Notes under the pieces: generated by a model
Database searches by the model: none
What the model was told of the DNA's origin: nothing
The model's input: only the letters and a program-made list of their open reading frames with translations
Origin: Streptomyces composti
GTDB lineage: Bacteria; Actinomycetota; Actinomycetes; Streptomycetales; Streptomycetaceae
Assembly: GCF_012034205.1 (NCBI RefSeq)
Contig: NZ_JAATEM010000030.1
Location: forward strand, 27,510 to 91,509
Length of the DNA stretch: 64,000 nt
Direction of reading: 5' to 3'
Shown here: piece by piece, positions 32,894 to 40,855 of the stretch
Layout of the letters: every line of letters begins with the position of its first letter
How positions within the stretch are numbered: the first letter of the stretch is position 1
Program-made: the position numbers and the translations under genes

Positions 32894-33656
32894 GGGCCGG
32901 CTCCGCGTTCGCCCGGGAGCGGGAGGCCGCGGACCGCTTGGCGAGCGGGCCGTAGGCCGCCCCGCCGAGGATCAGCACGGTCCCGGCGATCACCAGCGCG
33001 ACCATGGTGGGCAGCGGTCCCGGCTGCGACACCGGGCCGAGCTTCTCGAAGCCGCTGGGGGCGGGCAGCATGCCGTTCATCGGCCAGACCACGGCCTCGA
33101 CGCGGCCCTGCACGGCCTTGCGGGAGACGGTGCCGCCCGCCGCGTCGGTGAGGTGGGCGGTGGAGTCCACCGAGCCGGACCGCTCGTCGCCGAGCAGGAA
33201 CAGCCTGCCCTCGGGCACGGTCACCGACGGGAAGTCCGCCAGCCGGTCGGCGGCGTCCTCGGCGAGATACGGTTCGTCGATCTCCTTGCCGTTGACCTTC
33301 AGCTTGCCGTCCTGGCAGCAGGAGACGGTGTCCCCGCCGACGGCGACCACACGCTTGACCACGGGCACGTCCGCCCAGGACGCCTCGTTGAAGACCACGA
33401 CGTCGCCGCGCCGGATGTCGCCGGCGTCGACGCGCTGCGCGAGCACCCGGTCGCCCGCGCCGATCGTCGGCGCCATGGACGTGGTGGGCACGGTGTACGG
33501 CCGGTACACCACGGCCGCCCAGGCGAAGCCCCCGAGGAACAGCACCATGCCCAGCGCCACGGCCACTCCCGACAGGCGCTGCCCGAGGCGGCTGCCCGCC
33601 GGCCCGGTGCCGGTGGAGCCGCCGGAGGCCGAACGCGTCGTGCTGTGACCACTCAT
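32883..33656 (-). CDS. sipZ: type I signal peptidase
   Basis: This 257-residue membrane-anchored peptidase cleaves signal peptides at the outer membrane face. The catalytic serine is Ser60 in VPTTSMAPT and the lysine general base is Lys101 in VVKRVVAVGGD. An N-terminal anchor (LSGVAVALGMVLFLGGFAWAAVV) precedes the active site, and a second hydrophobic segment near the C-terminus (MVALVIAGTVLILGGAAYG) gives a two-anchor topology. It is the last of four tandem paralogues (sipW-X-Y-Z order on the minus strand); the letter follows the S. coelicolor/S. lividans order. The start ATG 33656 lies three codons after an in-frame alternative. Confidence 0.88.
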   Translation of the reverse strand: MSGHSTTRSASGGSTGTGPAGSRLGQRLSGVAVALGMVLFLGGFAWAAVVYRPYTVPTTSMAPTIGAGDRVLAQRVDAGDIRRGDVVVFNEASWADVPVVKRVVAVGGDTVSCCQDGKLKVNGKEIDEPYLAEDAADRLADFPSVTVPEGRLFLLGDERSGSVDSTAHLTDAAGGTVSRKAVQGRVEAVVWPMNGMLPAPSGFEKLGPVSQPGPLPTMVALVIAGTVLILGGAAYGPLAKRSAASRSRANAEPARGH

Positions 33657-33762
33657 GGGCCGCACCCTACCCGGCGGTACCGGGCGGGGTCAGCCCATCA
33701 CCGGGTCAAGACCCCGCCCCGGGCGGGCCTCCCGGGACGGCGACGACGGGTCCCTCGACGGC

Positions 33763-34743
33763 TCAGCCGGCCGAGCGGTCCATGAGCTTCCGGCGCCGCC
33801 ACAGCACCAGCGGCACCGCGCCCGCGAGCGCCAGCCCCTGCGGCGCCACGGTGAGGGCGCCCGCGGCCGACGTCTTCGTGCCGATGCCCGGCTGCTCGAA
33901 GGTGTCCGGCACCGGCAGGGTGTCCCAGCGGCTGACCGGCCAGGCGATGACGACGGCCCGGCCGACCACGTCCTTGACCGGCACCATGCCGTTGTTCTTG
34001 TCGGCCCGGTTGTAGCGCGAGTCGCGGCTGTTCTGCCGGTGGTCGCCCATGACCCAGATGTGGCCCTCGGGGACCGTCACCTTGAACTGGCCGCCCTGGT
34101 CGTCCTGGCTGCACGGGGTGTTGCCGGGGTAGACGAACGGTTCGTTCAGCGCCTTGCCGTTGACCTTCAGCGGGCCGGTGCCCTTGCACTCGATGGTGTC
34201 GCCGCCGACGCCGATGACCCGCTTGATCAGGTCCTTCTCCTCCGAGGACGGCATCAGGCCGACCCAGCTGAGCACCCGCTGGAGCGGGTTGGGCGTGGGC
34301 GTCGGCTCGCCCGCCAGCCAGTTGTCCGGGTCGTGGAAGACCACGACCTCGCCGCGTTCCGGCTCGGAGCCGAACCACGGGGTGAGCTTGTCGACCAGGA
34401 CCCGGTCGCCCTGCTGGAGGGTGTTCTGCATCGAGTCGGAGGGGATGGAGAACGCCTGCACCAGGAATGTCTTGATCAGCAGCGCCAGCACCAGCGCGAT
34501 GCCGATCAGGATGGGCAGCTCCTTCCAGAAGGAGCGCGGCTTCTTCGCCTGGGGCGCGTCGCCTCTCCCACCGCCTTCCGCGGTCGGGGGCTGCCCGTCG
34601 ACCGGGCCGCCGCCGCTCGCGCCCGGAGTGTCATTCCCGCCGGTCATGGGACCGTCCGCCGCCCGGACGGACTCCGCAGAGCGCCCGCGGTGCTCCTCGC
34701 CGCCGCCCTGTCCGGACCGTGCGCCTACCGCAACATCCCCCAC
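33763..34743 (-). CDS. sipY: type I signal peptidase
   Basis: This 326-residue peptidase has Ser104 (IPSDSMQN) and Lys174 (DLIKRVIGVGGD) as the catalytic dyad. The cytoplasmic N-terminus is long, Gly/Pro-rich and hydrophilic (about 70 residues). The first anchor is LPILIGIALVLALLIKTFLV, and a C-terminal hydrophobic segment (LTVAPQGLALAGAVPLVLW) precedes a basic tail. GTG 34743 was chosen because AAGGAG lies five bases upstream on the coding strand; ATG at codon 33 is an alternative. The gene start overlaps the end of the upstream sip gene by 113 bases, an unusually long same-strand overlap. Confidence 0.88.
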   Translation of the reverse strand: MGDVAVGARSGQGGGEEHRGRSAESVRAADGPMTGGNDTPGASGGGPVDGQPPTAEGGGRGDAPQAKKPRSFWKELPILIGIALVLALLIKTFLVQAFSIPSDSMQNTLQQGDRVLVDKLTPWFGSEPERGEVVVFHDPDNWLAGEPTPTPNPLQRVLSWVGLMPSSEEKDLIKRVIGVGGDTIECKGTGPLKVNGKALNEPFVYPGNTPCSQDDQGGQFKVTVPEGHIWVMGDHRQNSRDSRYNRADKNNGMVPVKDVVGRAVVIAWPVSRWDTLPVPDTFEQPGIGTKTSAAGALTVAPQGLALAGAVPLVLWRRRKLMDRSAG

Positions 34744-35722
34744 GCCAACTCCTTACTCTGTGCCGCCGCCTGCCCCATCCACGGCGCAGGCCCACCACTC
34801 CCATAACGAGCGGGAGTTCCGCAGGGCTCGGGAGCTGAGCAATTCCGTTCGGATCGTCGGAGGCAACCCTATGCGACGTCGGGCCTGCGGCCGTCGCCCC
34901 GGCGGCCGGGCCGGTCACCGAGGCGTACGTTCTCGGCTCCTCCAGGGTGCTCCAGCGGCCCAGCGGCCAGGCGATCACCATGGCGCGGCCGACCACCTCG
35001 TCCTCGGAGACCGTGCCGCCGTAGTCGGTGTCGATGTGGGAGCGGGAGTCGGCGGAGTCGGACCGGTGGTCGCCCATCACCCACAGCCGGCCCTCGGGCA
35101 CGGTGATGTCGAAGGGCGTGGTGGACGGGGCGTTGCCCGGATAGAGGTAGTCCTCGTTCAGAGGTACGCCGTTGACGGTGACCCGGCCCTGCGGATCGCA
35201 GCACTGGACGCGGTCGCCGCCGACGCCGATGACCCGTTTGATCAGGTCCTTCTCGTTGTCGGACGGCAGCAGTCCGATGAAGGTGAGCCCGTCCTTGATC
35301 TGCTTGATCCCGACGGGGTCCTCCTTCTTGGGCGTGGTCTGCTCGTCCTGCAGCCAGCCGCCCGGGTCCTTGAAGACCACGACGTCCCCGCGCTGCGGCC
35401 TGGACCCGAACCAGGGGGTGAGCTTGTCGACCAGGACCCGGTCACCGATCTGGATCGTCTGCTCCATGGAGCCGGACGGGATGACGAATGCCTGGACCAG
35501 GAAGGTCTTGAGCACCAGTGCGATCAGCACGGCGACGCCGATGAGGAGCGGGATCTCCTTGACCGCGCTGCGCCTGCGGCGTCGCTTGACCTTGCGCTGC
35601 AGCTTGCGGCGCTCGGCGCGGCTGCGTCCGCGGGCGGGAGCGGCCGGCCGGCGGGCTCCGGTGGGGAGCAGGTTCTCCGCGGCGTTCGCAGGGGCGCCGC
35701 GCGGCCTTCCGCGGCTACCCAT
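34631..35722 (-). CDS. sipX: type I signal peptidase with atypical Arg-rich C-terminus
   Basis: This 363-residue peptidase has catalytic Ser85 (IPSGSMEQ) and Lys162 (DLIKRVIGVGGD) and the GDHRSDSADSR box. A very basic N-terminal stretch (residues 31-52, rich in Arg/Lys) precedes the anchor IPLLIGVAVLIALVLKTFLV. Its C-terminus differs from its paralogues. After VTGPAAGATAAG there is no clear second membrane segment, and the last ~45 residues are Arg/Gly-rich and overlap the beginning of sipY in another frame. The real end could have been moved by a frameshift around 34750-34860. The start overlaps the stop of sipW by eight bases. Confidence 0.82.
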   Translation of the reverse strand: MGSRGRPRGAPANAAENLLPTGARRPAAPARGRSRAERRKLQRKVKRRRRRSAVKEIPLLIGVAVLIALVLKTFLVQAFVIPSGSMEQTIQIGDRVLVDKLTPWFGSRPQRGDVVVFKDPGGWLQDEQTTPKKEDPVGIKQIKDGLTFIGLLPSDNEKDLIKRVIGVGGDRVQCCDPQGRVTVNGVPLNEDYLYPGNAPSTTPFDITVPEGRLWVMGDHRSDSADSRSHIDTDYGGTVSEDEVVGRAMVIAWPLGRWSTLEEPRTYASVTGPAAGATAAGPTSHRVASDDPNGIAQLPSPAELPLVMGVVGLRRGWGRRRHRVRSWRGGCCGRRTVRTGRRRGAPRALCGVRPGGGRSHDRRE

Positions 35723-36455
35723 GCGCGCCTCCCGCGGTGGCCGCCCGGTCCGCCGCCGCGTCGGGCACCTGCGCGTAGGCGTCCGGCCGGTGCAGCCGTG
35801 CGGCGCGGCCGAAGGGCCAGACGATCCCGTCGGCCCGGCCGATCACCCGGTCCTCGGGGATCATGCCGCCGCCGGGCGAGCCGAGGTGATCGCGGGAGTC
35901 GCGGGACTCGGCACGGTGGTCGCCGAGGACGAACAGGCGTCCTTCGGGCACCACCACGTCGAAACGCACCGTCGAGGGGCTGTCGCCGGGGAACAGCAAG
36001 CCCGTCTCGTCGACCGCACGGCCGTTCACCCGGATCCTCCCCTCCTGGTCGCAGCAGACCACATGGTCACCGCCCACGCCGACGACGCGCTTGACGTAGT
36101 CGGCTTCCCCGAAATACCCGGAGCCGTCGAACACAATCGCGTCCCCGCGCTGCGGCCCTGCTCCGAAACGGTATGCCAACTTATTTACGAGTACACGGTC
36201 TCCGACCCTCAATCCCGGTTCCATCGACCCGCTGGGGATCTCGAACGGGCGGACGACGAGGGTGTTCAGCGCCAGCACGGTCAGCAGGCAGAGCAGCACG
36301 GCCAGGGTGATCCGCCCGCCGGGGACGTGATCCGCGAGGCGCGACAGCAACGCGGAACGCGACCGGCCCTCCCGGCCCGGCGTCCCCGAGGTGTCCTCGG
36401 GTGCGGCAGGGCGGGAGGAGCGGTCGCGCTCCGTCTGCTGTGCTTCGGTGTCCAT
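35715..36455 (-). CDS. sipW: type I signal peptidase
   Basis: This 246-residue peptidase is the first of the four-gene cluster. The catalytic dyad is Ser77 (IPSGSMEP) and Lys122 (DYVKRVVGVGGD), with GDHRAESRDSRDHLG downstream. It has one N-terminal anchor (ITLAVLLCLLTVLALNTLVV) and ends after VWPFGRAARLHRPDAYAQVPD without a second membrane segment. The gene follows rplS with a 51-base gap, so it may be read from the rplS transcript. Four signal peptidases side by side reflect the heavy protein secretion of Streptomyces. Confidence 0.88.
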   Translation of the reverse strand: MDTEAQQTERDRSSRPAAPEDTSGTPGREGRSRSALLSRLADHVPGGRITLAVLLCLLTVLALNTLVVRPFEIPSGSMEPGLRVGDRVLVNKLAYRFGAGPQRGDAIVFDGSGYFGEADYVKRVVGVGGDHVVCCDQEGRIRVNGRAVDETGLLFPGDSPSTVRFDVVVPEGRLFVLGDHRAESRDSRDHLGSPGGGMIPEDRVIGRADGIVWPFGRAARLHRPDAYAQVPDAAADRAATAGGAHG

Positions 36456-36506
36456 CGGAGCCAGATGCTATCCGGCCCCGCTGTCACCGGGGGAAAGCGC
36501 CGGCGC

Positions 36507-36857
36507 TCAGCTCTCGCGCTTCTCCTTGATCTTCGCGGCCTTGCCGCGCAGGTCACGCAGGTAGTACAGCTTGGCGCGGCGGACGTCACCCTTGGTGACG
36601 AGCTCGATCTTCTCCACGATCGGGGTGTGCACCGGGAAGGTGCGCTCGACGCCGACGGAGAAGGAGACCTTGCGGACCGTGAAGGTCTCGCGCACACCGG
36701 AACCCTGGCGGCGGATCACCACGCCCTTGAACTGCTGCACACGGGAGCGGTTGCCCTCGATGACGCGCACGTGGACGTTGACGGTGTCACCGGGACGGAA
36801 GTCCGGGATGTCGCTGCGCAGCGACGCGGAGTCGACGGAGTCGAGCAGGTGAGACAT
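36507..36857 (-). CDS. rplS: 50S ribosomal protein L19
   Basis: This 116-residue protein lies at the 30S-50S interface. Conserved L19 segments are complete: IPDFRPGDTVNVHVRVIEGNRSRVQ near residue 20, then VVIRRQGSGVRETFTVRK, GVERTFPVHTPIVEKIE and RRAKLYYLRDLRGKAAKIKEKR. It starts at ATG 36857. The trmD gene ends 132 bases upstream, with a hairpin in between, so rplS probably has its own promoter or a regulated leader. Confidence 0.96.
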   Translation of the reverse strand: MSHLLDSVDSASLRSDIPDFRPGDTVNVHVRVIEGNRSRVQQFKGVVIRRQGSGVRETFTVRKVSFSVGVERTFPVHTPIVEKIELVTKGDVRRAKLYYLRDLRGKAAKIKEKRES

Positions 36858-36935
36858 TTCGTCTGCTTTCTTCGTTGATGCCGCAGGTCATCAACGGCAA
36901 CTAGGAATCGGATCACAGATGTGCGTCCCGGGCGG

Positions 36936-36969
36936 GCGTCGTGTCCCCCTGCGGCAGGGGCGCACGCCG
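36936..36969 (-). terminator. hairpin between trmD and rplS
   Basis: CCCCTG (36946-36951) and CAGGGG (36955-36960) pair exactly, and GGCGT / ACGCC further out extends the structure. It lies about 20 bases beyond the trmD stop and could end the rpsP-khpA-rimM-trmD transcript or form part of the rplS leader. Confidence 0.5.
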
Positions 36970-36988
36970 GACGACGCACAGCAGCCGC

Positions 36989-37822
36989 CTATTCTTCCAC
37001 GCCGCCGGTCCTGCGCCAAAATCGGCCGCAGTGCTCCCCCTCCGGGTCCGGTTCCCAGCCGAGGACGGACAGCATCTCGCGGTCCTTCTTGTCGAACGCC
37101 TCGGGGGCGCAGCGCTCGATGAGGTCGGGCCGGTTGGCGGTGGTGCGGCGCAGCGCCTCGTCGCGCCGCCAGCGGGCGATGCGGGCGTGATGGCCGCTGA
37201 GCAGCACCTCGGGGATCTCCCGGCCGCGCCAGACGGGCGGCTTGGTGTAGACGGGTCCCTCGAGGAGGTTGGCCATGGCGCCGGGCGCGAAGGAGTCGTC
37301 GCGGTGCGAGTCGGCGTTGCCGAGGACACCGGGCAGCAGCCGGGCCACGGCCTCGGTGATGACCAGTACGGCTGCCTCGCCGCCGGCCAGCACGTAGTCG
37401 CCGATGGAGACCTCGTGGACCGGCATGCGGGTGGCGTACTCGTCGACGACCCGGCGGTCGATGCCCTCGTAGCGGGCCGGGGTGAAGATCAGCCAGGGGC
37501 GCTCGGAGAGGTGGACGGCGAGCTCCTGGGTGAAGGGTCGGCCGCTGGGGGTGGGGACGATCAGGGCGGGCTCGTGCGAGCCGGTCTCGTAGCCGTCCGC
37601 CAGCACGGTGTCCAGTGCCTCGCCCCAGGGCTCGGTCTTCATCACCATGCCGGGGCCGCCGCCGTAGGGGGTGTCGTCCACCGTGTGGTGCCGGTCGTAG
37701 GTCCAGCCGCGCAGGTCGTGGACGTGGACGTCGAGCTGCCCGCGGGCGCGTGCCTTGCCGACGAGGGAGACGTTCAGCGGCTCAAGGTACTCGGGGAAGA
37801 TCGTGACGACGTCGAGCCTCAT
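36989..37822 (-). CDS. trmD: tRNA (guanine37-N1)-methyltransferase
   Basis: This 277-residue SPOUT-family enzyme methylates G37 next to the anticodon, which prevents +1 frameshifting. It starts MRLDVVTIFPEYLEPLNVSLVGKA. The trefoil-knot region is complete: FTPARYEGIDRRVVDEYA, EVSIGDYVLAGGEAAVLVI and a C-terminal domain with PPVWRGREIPEVLLSGHHARIARWRR. The C-terminal extension is ~20 residues longer than in E. coli. It overlaps rimM by four bases. Confidence 0.95.
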   Translation of the reverse strand: MRLDVVTIFPEYLEPLNVSLVGKARARGQLDVHVHDLRGWTYDRHHTVDDTPYGGGPGMVMKTEPWGEALDTVLADGYETGSHEPALIVPTPSGRPFTQELAVHLSERPWLIFTPARYEGIDRRVVDEYATRMPVHEVSIGDYVLAGGEAAVLVITEAVARLLPGVLGNADSHRDDSFAPGAMANLLEGPVYTKPPVWRGREIPEVLLSGHHARIARWRRDEALRRTTANRPDLIERCAPEAFDKKDREMLSVLGWEPDPEGEHCGRFWRRTGGVEE

Positions 37823-38370
37823 GCGCCGGCGTCCTCGTCACGGGCGGAGGCGATCTCCGCGCGGTCGTCGACGAGGCCCGGGGGCGGGTCGATGACCGCC
37901 CGCTGCTGCTCCAGGTCGATCTCGGTGACGATCTGCGCGACGAACGGCACGAACACCTCGCTGCCGTCCGGGCGCTCGACCACGAAGAGGTCCTGGGTGG
38001 GCAGGTGCGAGATCTCGCTGATCCGGCCGACCGTCTCGCCGTCCTTGGTGACGACGTCCAGATCGATCAGCTGGTGGTCGTAGTACTCGTCCTCCTCCTC
38101 GGGCAGCTCGTCGGGGTCGACCTCGGCGATCAGGAGGGTGTTGCGCAGCGCCTCGGCGGCGTTGCGGTCGCGCACGCCCTCGAAGCGGAGCAGGAGGCGG
38201 CCGCTGTGGACGCGGCCCGACTCGATGGTCAGCGGCCCGGCGGACGGCGGGTCGGTGGCCAGGACGGCGCCGGGGGCGAGCCGCAGTTCCGGCTCGTCGG
38301 TGCGCACCTCGACGGTGACCTCGCCCTTGATTCCGTGGGCGCGGCCGATGCGAGCGACTACCAGCTGCAC
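37819..38370 (-). CDS. rimM: 16S rRNA processing protein RimM
   Basis: This 183-residue protein assists maturation of the 30S head. It begins at GTG 38370 with the conserved VVARIGRAHGIKGEVTVE motif, and AGGAG lies upstream. The second domain, of the PRC-barrel type, contains EEEDEYYDHQLIDLDVVTKDGETVGRI and VERPDGSEVFVPFVAQIV. The stop overlaps the trmD start (ATGA). An acidic/charged tail ends the protein. Confidence 0.94.
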   Translation of the reverse strand: MQLVVARIGRAHGIKGEVTVEVRTDEPELRLAPGAVLATDPPSAGPLTIESGRVHSGRLLLRFEGVRDRNAAEALRNTLLIAEVDPDELPEEEDEYYDHQLIDLDVVTKDGETVGRISEISHLPTQDLFVVERPDGSEVFVPFVAQIVTEIDLEQQRAVIDPPPGLVDDRAEIASARDEDAGA

Positions 38371-38479
38371 GGTGCTTGGTTCTCCTGATCTACGGCCGGC
38401 TGCCGTCAGGGCGCCGGTACGACTGCGGGCCGGGGACGGCCCTTCGGCCCTCCCCGGCCCGAGCCGGATGCGATAAGCG

Positions 38480-38719
38480 TCAGCGGACGTGATCCACGTC
38501 GACGAGGTCGACCCGGATACCGCGGCCGCCGATGGCGCCCACGACGGTACGCAGAGCGCGTGCGGTGCGGCCGTTGCGGCCGATCACCTTGCCGAGGTCG
38601 TCCGGGTGGACCCGGACCTCGAGCACACGTCCACGGCGCAGGTTGCGCGAGGCGACCTGCACATCGTCAGGGTTGTCGACGATGCCCTTCACGAGGTGCT
38701 CGAGAGCCTCCTCGAGCAT
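38480..38719 (-). CDS. khpA: KH-domain RNA-binding protein (KhpA family)
   Basis: This 79-residue protein is a single type II KH domain. The RNA-contacting GxxG loop reads VIGRNGRTARALRTVV, and the N-terminus MLEEALEHLVKGIVDNPDDVQV is typical. KhpA proteins dimerise or pair with KhpB and influence cell division and small-RNA stability in Firmicutes; its role in Streptomyces is not established. It sits two bases after rpsP and upstream of rimM, the usual order. Confidence 0.92.
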   Translation of the reverse strand: MLEEALEHLVKGIVDNPDDVQVASRNLRRGRVLEVRVHPDDLGKVIGRNGRTARALRTVVGAIGGRGIRVDLVDVDHVR

Positions 38720-38721
38720 GC

Positions 38722-39141
38722 TCAGGCCTCGGTCGACGCGGACTCGGCCTGGGCCTCGTCCTTCTTCTCAGCCTTCTTCTTCGGGGTGATCGCCTCACCC
38801 TTGCCCTCGTCCTCGCCGGTGAGCGCCTCGAACGACGGGCGAGCGGGCTTCTCCTCCGGCTGCAGCAGAGGCGCCGGGGCGGGCTCGCCCTTGAACTTCT
38901 GCCAGTCGCCGGTCTTCTTGAGGATGGCGAGCACGGGCTCGGTCGGCTGGGCGCCGACGGAGAGCCAGTACGCCACACGCTCGCTGTCGACCTCGATCAC
39001 CGACGGGTTGTACGTCGGGTGGTACTTGCCGATCTCCTCGATGGCCCGGCCGTCACGGCGGGTACGGGAGTCGGCGACGACGATGCGGTAGTGAGGCGAA
39101 CGGATCTTGCCCAGACGCTTCAGCTTGATCTTGACTGCCAC
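38722..39141 (-). CDS. rpsP: 30S ribosomal protein S16
   Basis: This 139-residue protein begins at GTG 39141 (VKIKLKRLGKIRSPHYRIVVADSR after the first residues) with AGGAGA nearby upstream. Core S16 motifs include RRDGRAIEEIGKYHP and YWLSVGAQPTEPVLAILKKTG. A ~50-residue charged tail rich in Glu, Lys and Ala (from about residue 90) extends beyond the E. coli form, as is usual in actinobacteria. It heads the rpsP-khpA-rimM-trmD operon. Confidence 0.95.
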   Translation of the reverse strand: MAVKIKLKRLGKIRSPHYRIVVADSRTRRDGRAIEEIGKYHPTYNPSVIEVDSERVAYWLSVGAQPTEPVLAILKKTGDWQKFKGEPAPAPLLQPEEKPARPSFEALTGEDEGKGEAITPKKKAEKKDEAQAESASTEA

Positions 39142-39724
39142 GGGAGTGGGTTCTCCTGGATTTGACGTGGTTGGGCACTGCAGGTCGGCCGCGTGGGGTT
39201 GCGGTACCCGAGTGCCCGATGGACGCGTCAGCCGGAGGAGAGAGGGGTCCTATGCGGCTGTCGAGTACAGCTAGCCATTGTGCCATACCCTGCGGGGCCG
39301 CCTGGCCGAGGGGGTAGGCGGGGGTGGGGTCGGCTCGATCGGCTCGGGGAGTCGGGGCGGGGCGGGGGCCGGTGGCACGGCCAGGCGCCGACGGGCGCCG
39401 CCCGCGCCCACCCGTGCCGCCCCGGCGGCACGACCGCCCGCGGGACGACGGTGTCCGGGGCGCCCGTGGTGCCGTCCGTGGATCGGACCACGCGCGCGGA
39501 CCGACGGCGAGCGGGCCGCGAACGGATCGGCGCACGATACGGCCCGGTGCAGGCGCAGGCAGGACACGGCCCGGTGCAGGCGCAGGAAGGCAGGCCGAAG
39601 GCCCCGGTGGCGTGGGGGCCGCCCGGGGTCGGGGGCGGGCGGGGTGGGGCCCGCCCGCTGGGGGTCATGGTGACGTCAGGTGGGTCGTCCGGTAGCCACG
39701 AGATACCGGGGGACGTACCTGGCG
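39142..39724. other. 583-base non-coding stretch upstream of rpsP with short direct repeats
   Basis: The ~150 bases nearest rpsP should contain its promoter and leader; GGTATGGCACAATGG on the minus strand is one candidate -10 zone, unproven. The rest is extremely GC-rich. GGCCCGGTGCAGGCGCAGG occurs twice (39541-39559 and 39568-39586), 27 bases apart. Several frames are open here on both strands, but none has a ribosome-binding site or recognisable protein features. Confidence 0.5.
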
Positions 39725-40321
39725 TCAGGCCGCGCCTGCCACTTCCGGGATGCGGAATGGTTTGCCGCAGCCGCCGCAGACGATGGGGGCCTGGGCGAGG
39801 ACCGACGGGACCACGCGGACGTTGCGGCCGCAGTCGCAGACCGCCTTGACGCGCACGCCGCCCCCGGAGGAGCCGTGCCGTGCGGCCGGGCCCCGGAAGC
39901 TGCGGGCGCTGTCACCCGCCGTGGCCGCGGAGTGCGCCTTCAGCGCACGGTGCAGCCGCTCGATCGTCGACCGGTACCGCCGCTTCGCCTCGGGCGTGAG
40001 GGTGACCAGCGAGAAGCCGCTGCTGGGATGCGGCTCCTCGGGGTGGTCGAGCCCCAGCTCCTCGGCGATCGCGAGGAAGCGGCGGTTGTGGTACCGGCCG
40101 GCTCGGGATGTGTCGCGCACGCCGCGCGCGGCGGCGATGCCATGGACTGCCTCGTGCAGCAGTCGCTCGAAGGAGAGCTCGTGACCGCACGCGGACGACG
40201 ACTCCCCGATCAGGGACTCGGGCGCGGCCAGATCGGGCAGCTCGGGGTGGTGCCGCTGAATGTCGGCCCACGCCTGCGCCAGCTCTGCGGCGAGTACAGG
40301 TGGTGTCTGTGTCGTGCTCAC
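39725..40321 (-). CDS. SprT-like putative zinc metallopeptidase with C-terminal zinc ribbon
   Basis: This 198-residue protein starts at GTG 40321. A zincin motif HEAVH is at residues 56-60 in RLLHEAVHGIAAARG, followed by GRYHNRRFLAIAEELGL, which resembles the third-ligand region of SprT-type proteins (H-N-xx-F). The C-terminus has four cysteines, 162, 164, 182 and 185 (CDCG and CGGCGKPF), forming a likely zinc ribbon. SprT/Spartan relatives are linked to cleavage of DNA-protein crosslinks or are uncharacterised; function here is unproven. No good ribosome-binding site precedes the GTG, and the frame is open upstream. It is divergent from the methyltransferase gene. Confidence 0.7.
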   Translation of the reverse strand: MSTTQTPPVLAAELAQAWADIQRHHPELPDLAAPESLIGESSSACGHELSFERLLHEAVHGIAAARGVRDTSRAGRYHNRRFLAIAEELGLDHPEEPHPSSGFSLVTLTPEAKRRYRSTIERLHRALKAHSAATAGDSARSFRGPAARHGSSGGGVRVKAVCDCGRNVRVVPSVLAQAPIVCGGCGKPFRIPEVAGAA

Positions 40322-40855
40322 GTAATGACAACGAGCCTGGGTGCCTCTGTGTTCCGATTCCGGGGCATCCCAAATAATTTGCACGTACCCGTCAGTTGCC
40401 GCTGATGCGTCCCGACGAGGGCGGGTGCGTTGATCTGCGGAGAAGCCTCGCAGCTCGCCACAAGCCGGTGCGTAGCCTGACGTACGGCGCGGCGCGTAGG
40501 CGGTGTCCGCACGCCGGGGCAGCGGTGACGCCGCGGTGCGCAAGAGGTGTTTTCGGTCGCTCTCGCGGCTCAGCGGCACATCTCGTGCGGGATGCGCTCA
40601 GGCCGGGAGATTACCGGGTCCTCCCCCGGCACCGGGCACCGGCCCCCCGTATCCGGGCGCGGCGAGGATGCCGCCGGATTTCCGGAATGTGAATTCTTGC
40701 CAGTGGCACGAGCTGTTCCCAAGCCGCCCCCGCATTCCACTGGACGCCGGGTCCGGGCGGGAGTTACCTGGCATACGGGGGTAGTGCGAGCGCACTGCAC
40801 GGGGGCCAAGGAATCGGGCACGGCGGCAACTCTCGGCTGATTGGGGCGCTTACCT
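40322..40855. other. 534-base divergent intergenic region
   Basis: It separates the SprT-like gene (minus) from the methyltransferase (plus) and should contain both promoters. An inverted repeat AGTGCG-AG-CGCACT lies at 40783-40796, about 60 bases before the methyltransferase ATG, and could be an operator. The half next to the SprT-like gene is AT-richer (around 40370-40390, CCAAATAATTTGCAC), as promoters often are. No convincing gene is visible. Confidence 0.5.

Noticed and set aside
38722..39141. Alanine/glutamate-rich tails of S16 and S2 as signs of frameshift
   Set aside because: Such charged tails are normal in actinobacterial ribosomal proteins.
39193..39849. Long open frames on both strands across the gap upstream of rpsP
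   Set aside because: They are expected in DNA of this GC content; no ribosome-binding site, no recognisable motif, and their products are Arg/Gly/Pro-rich as in non-coding frames.
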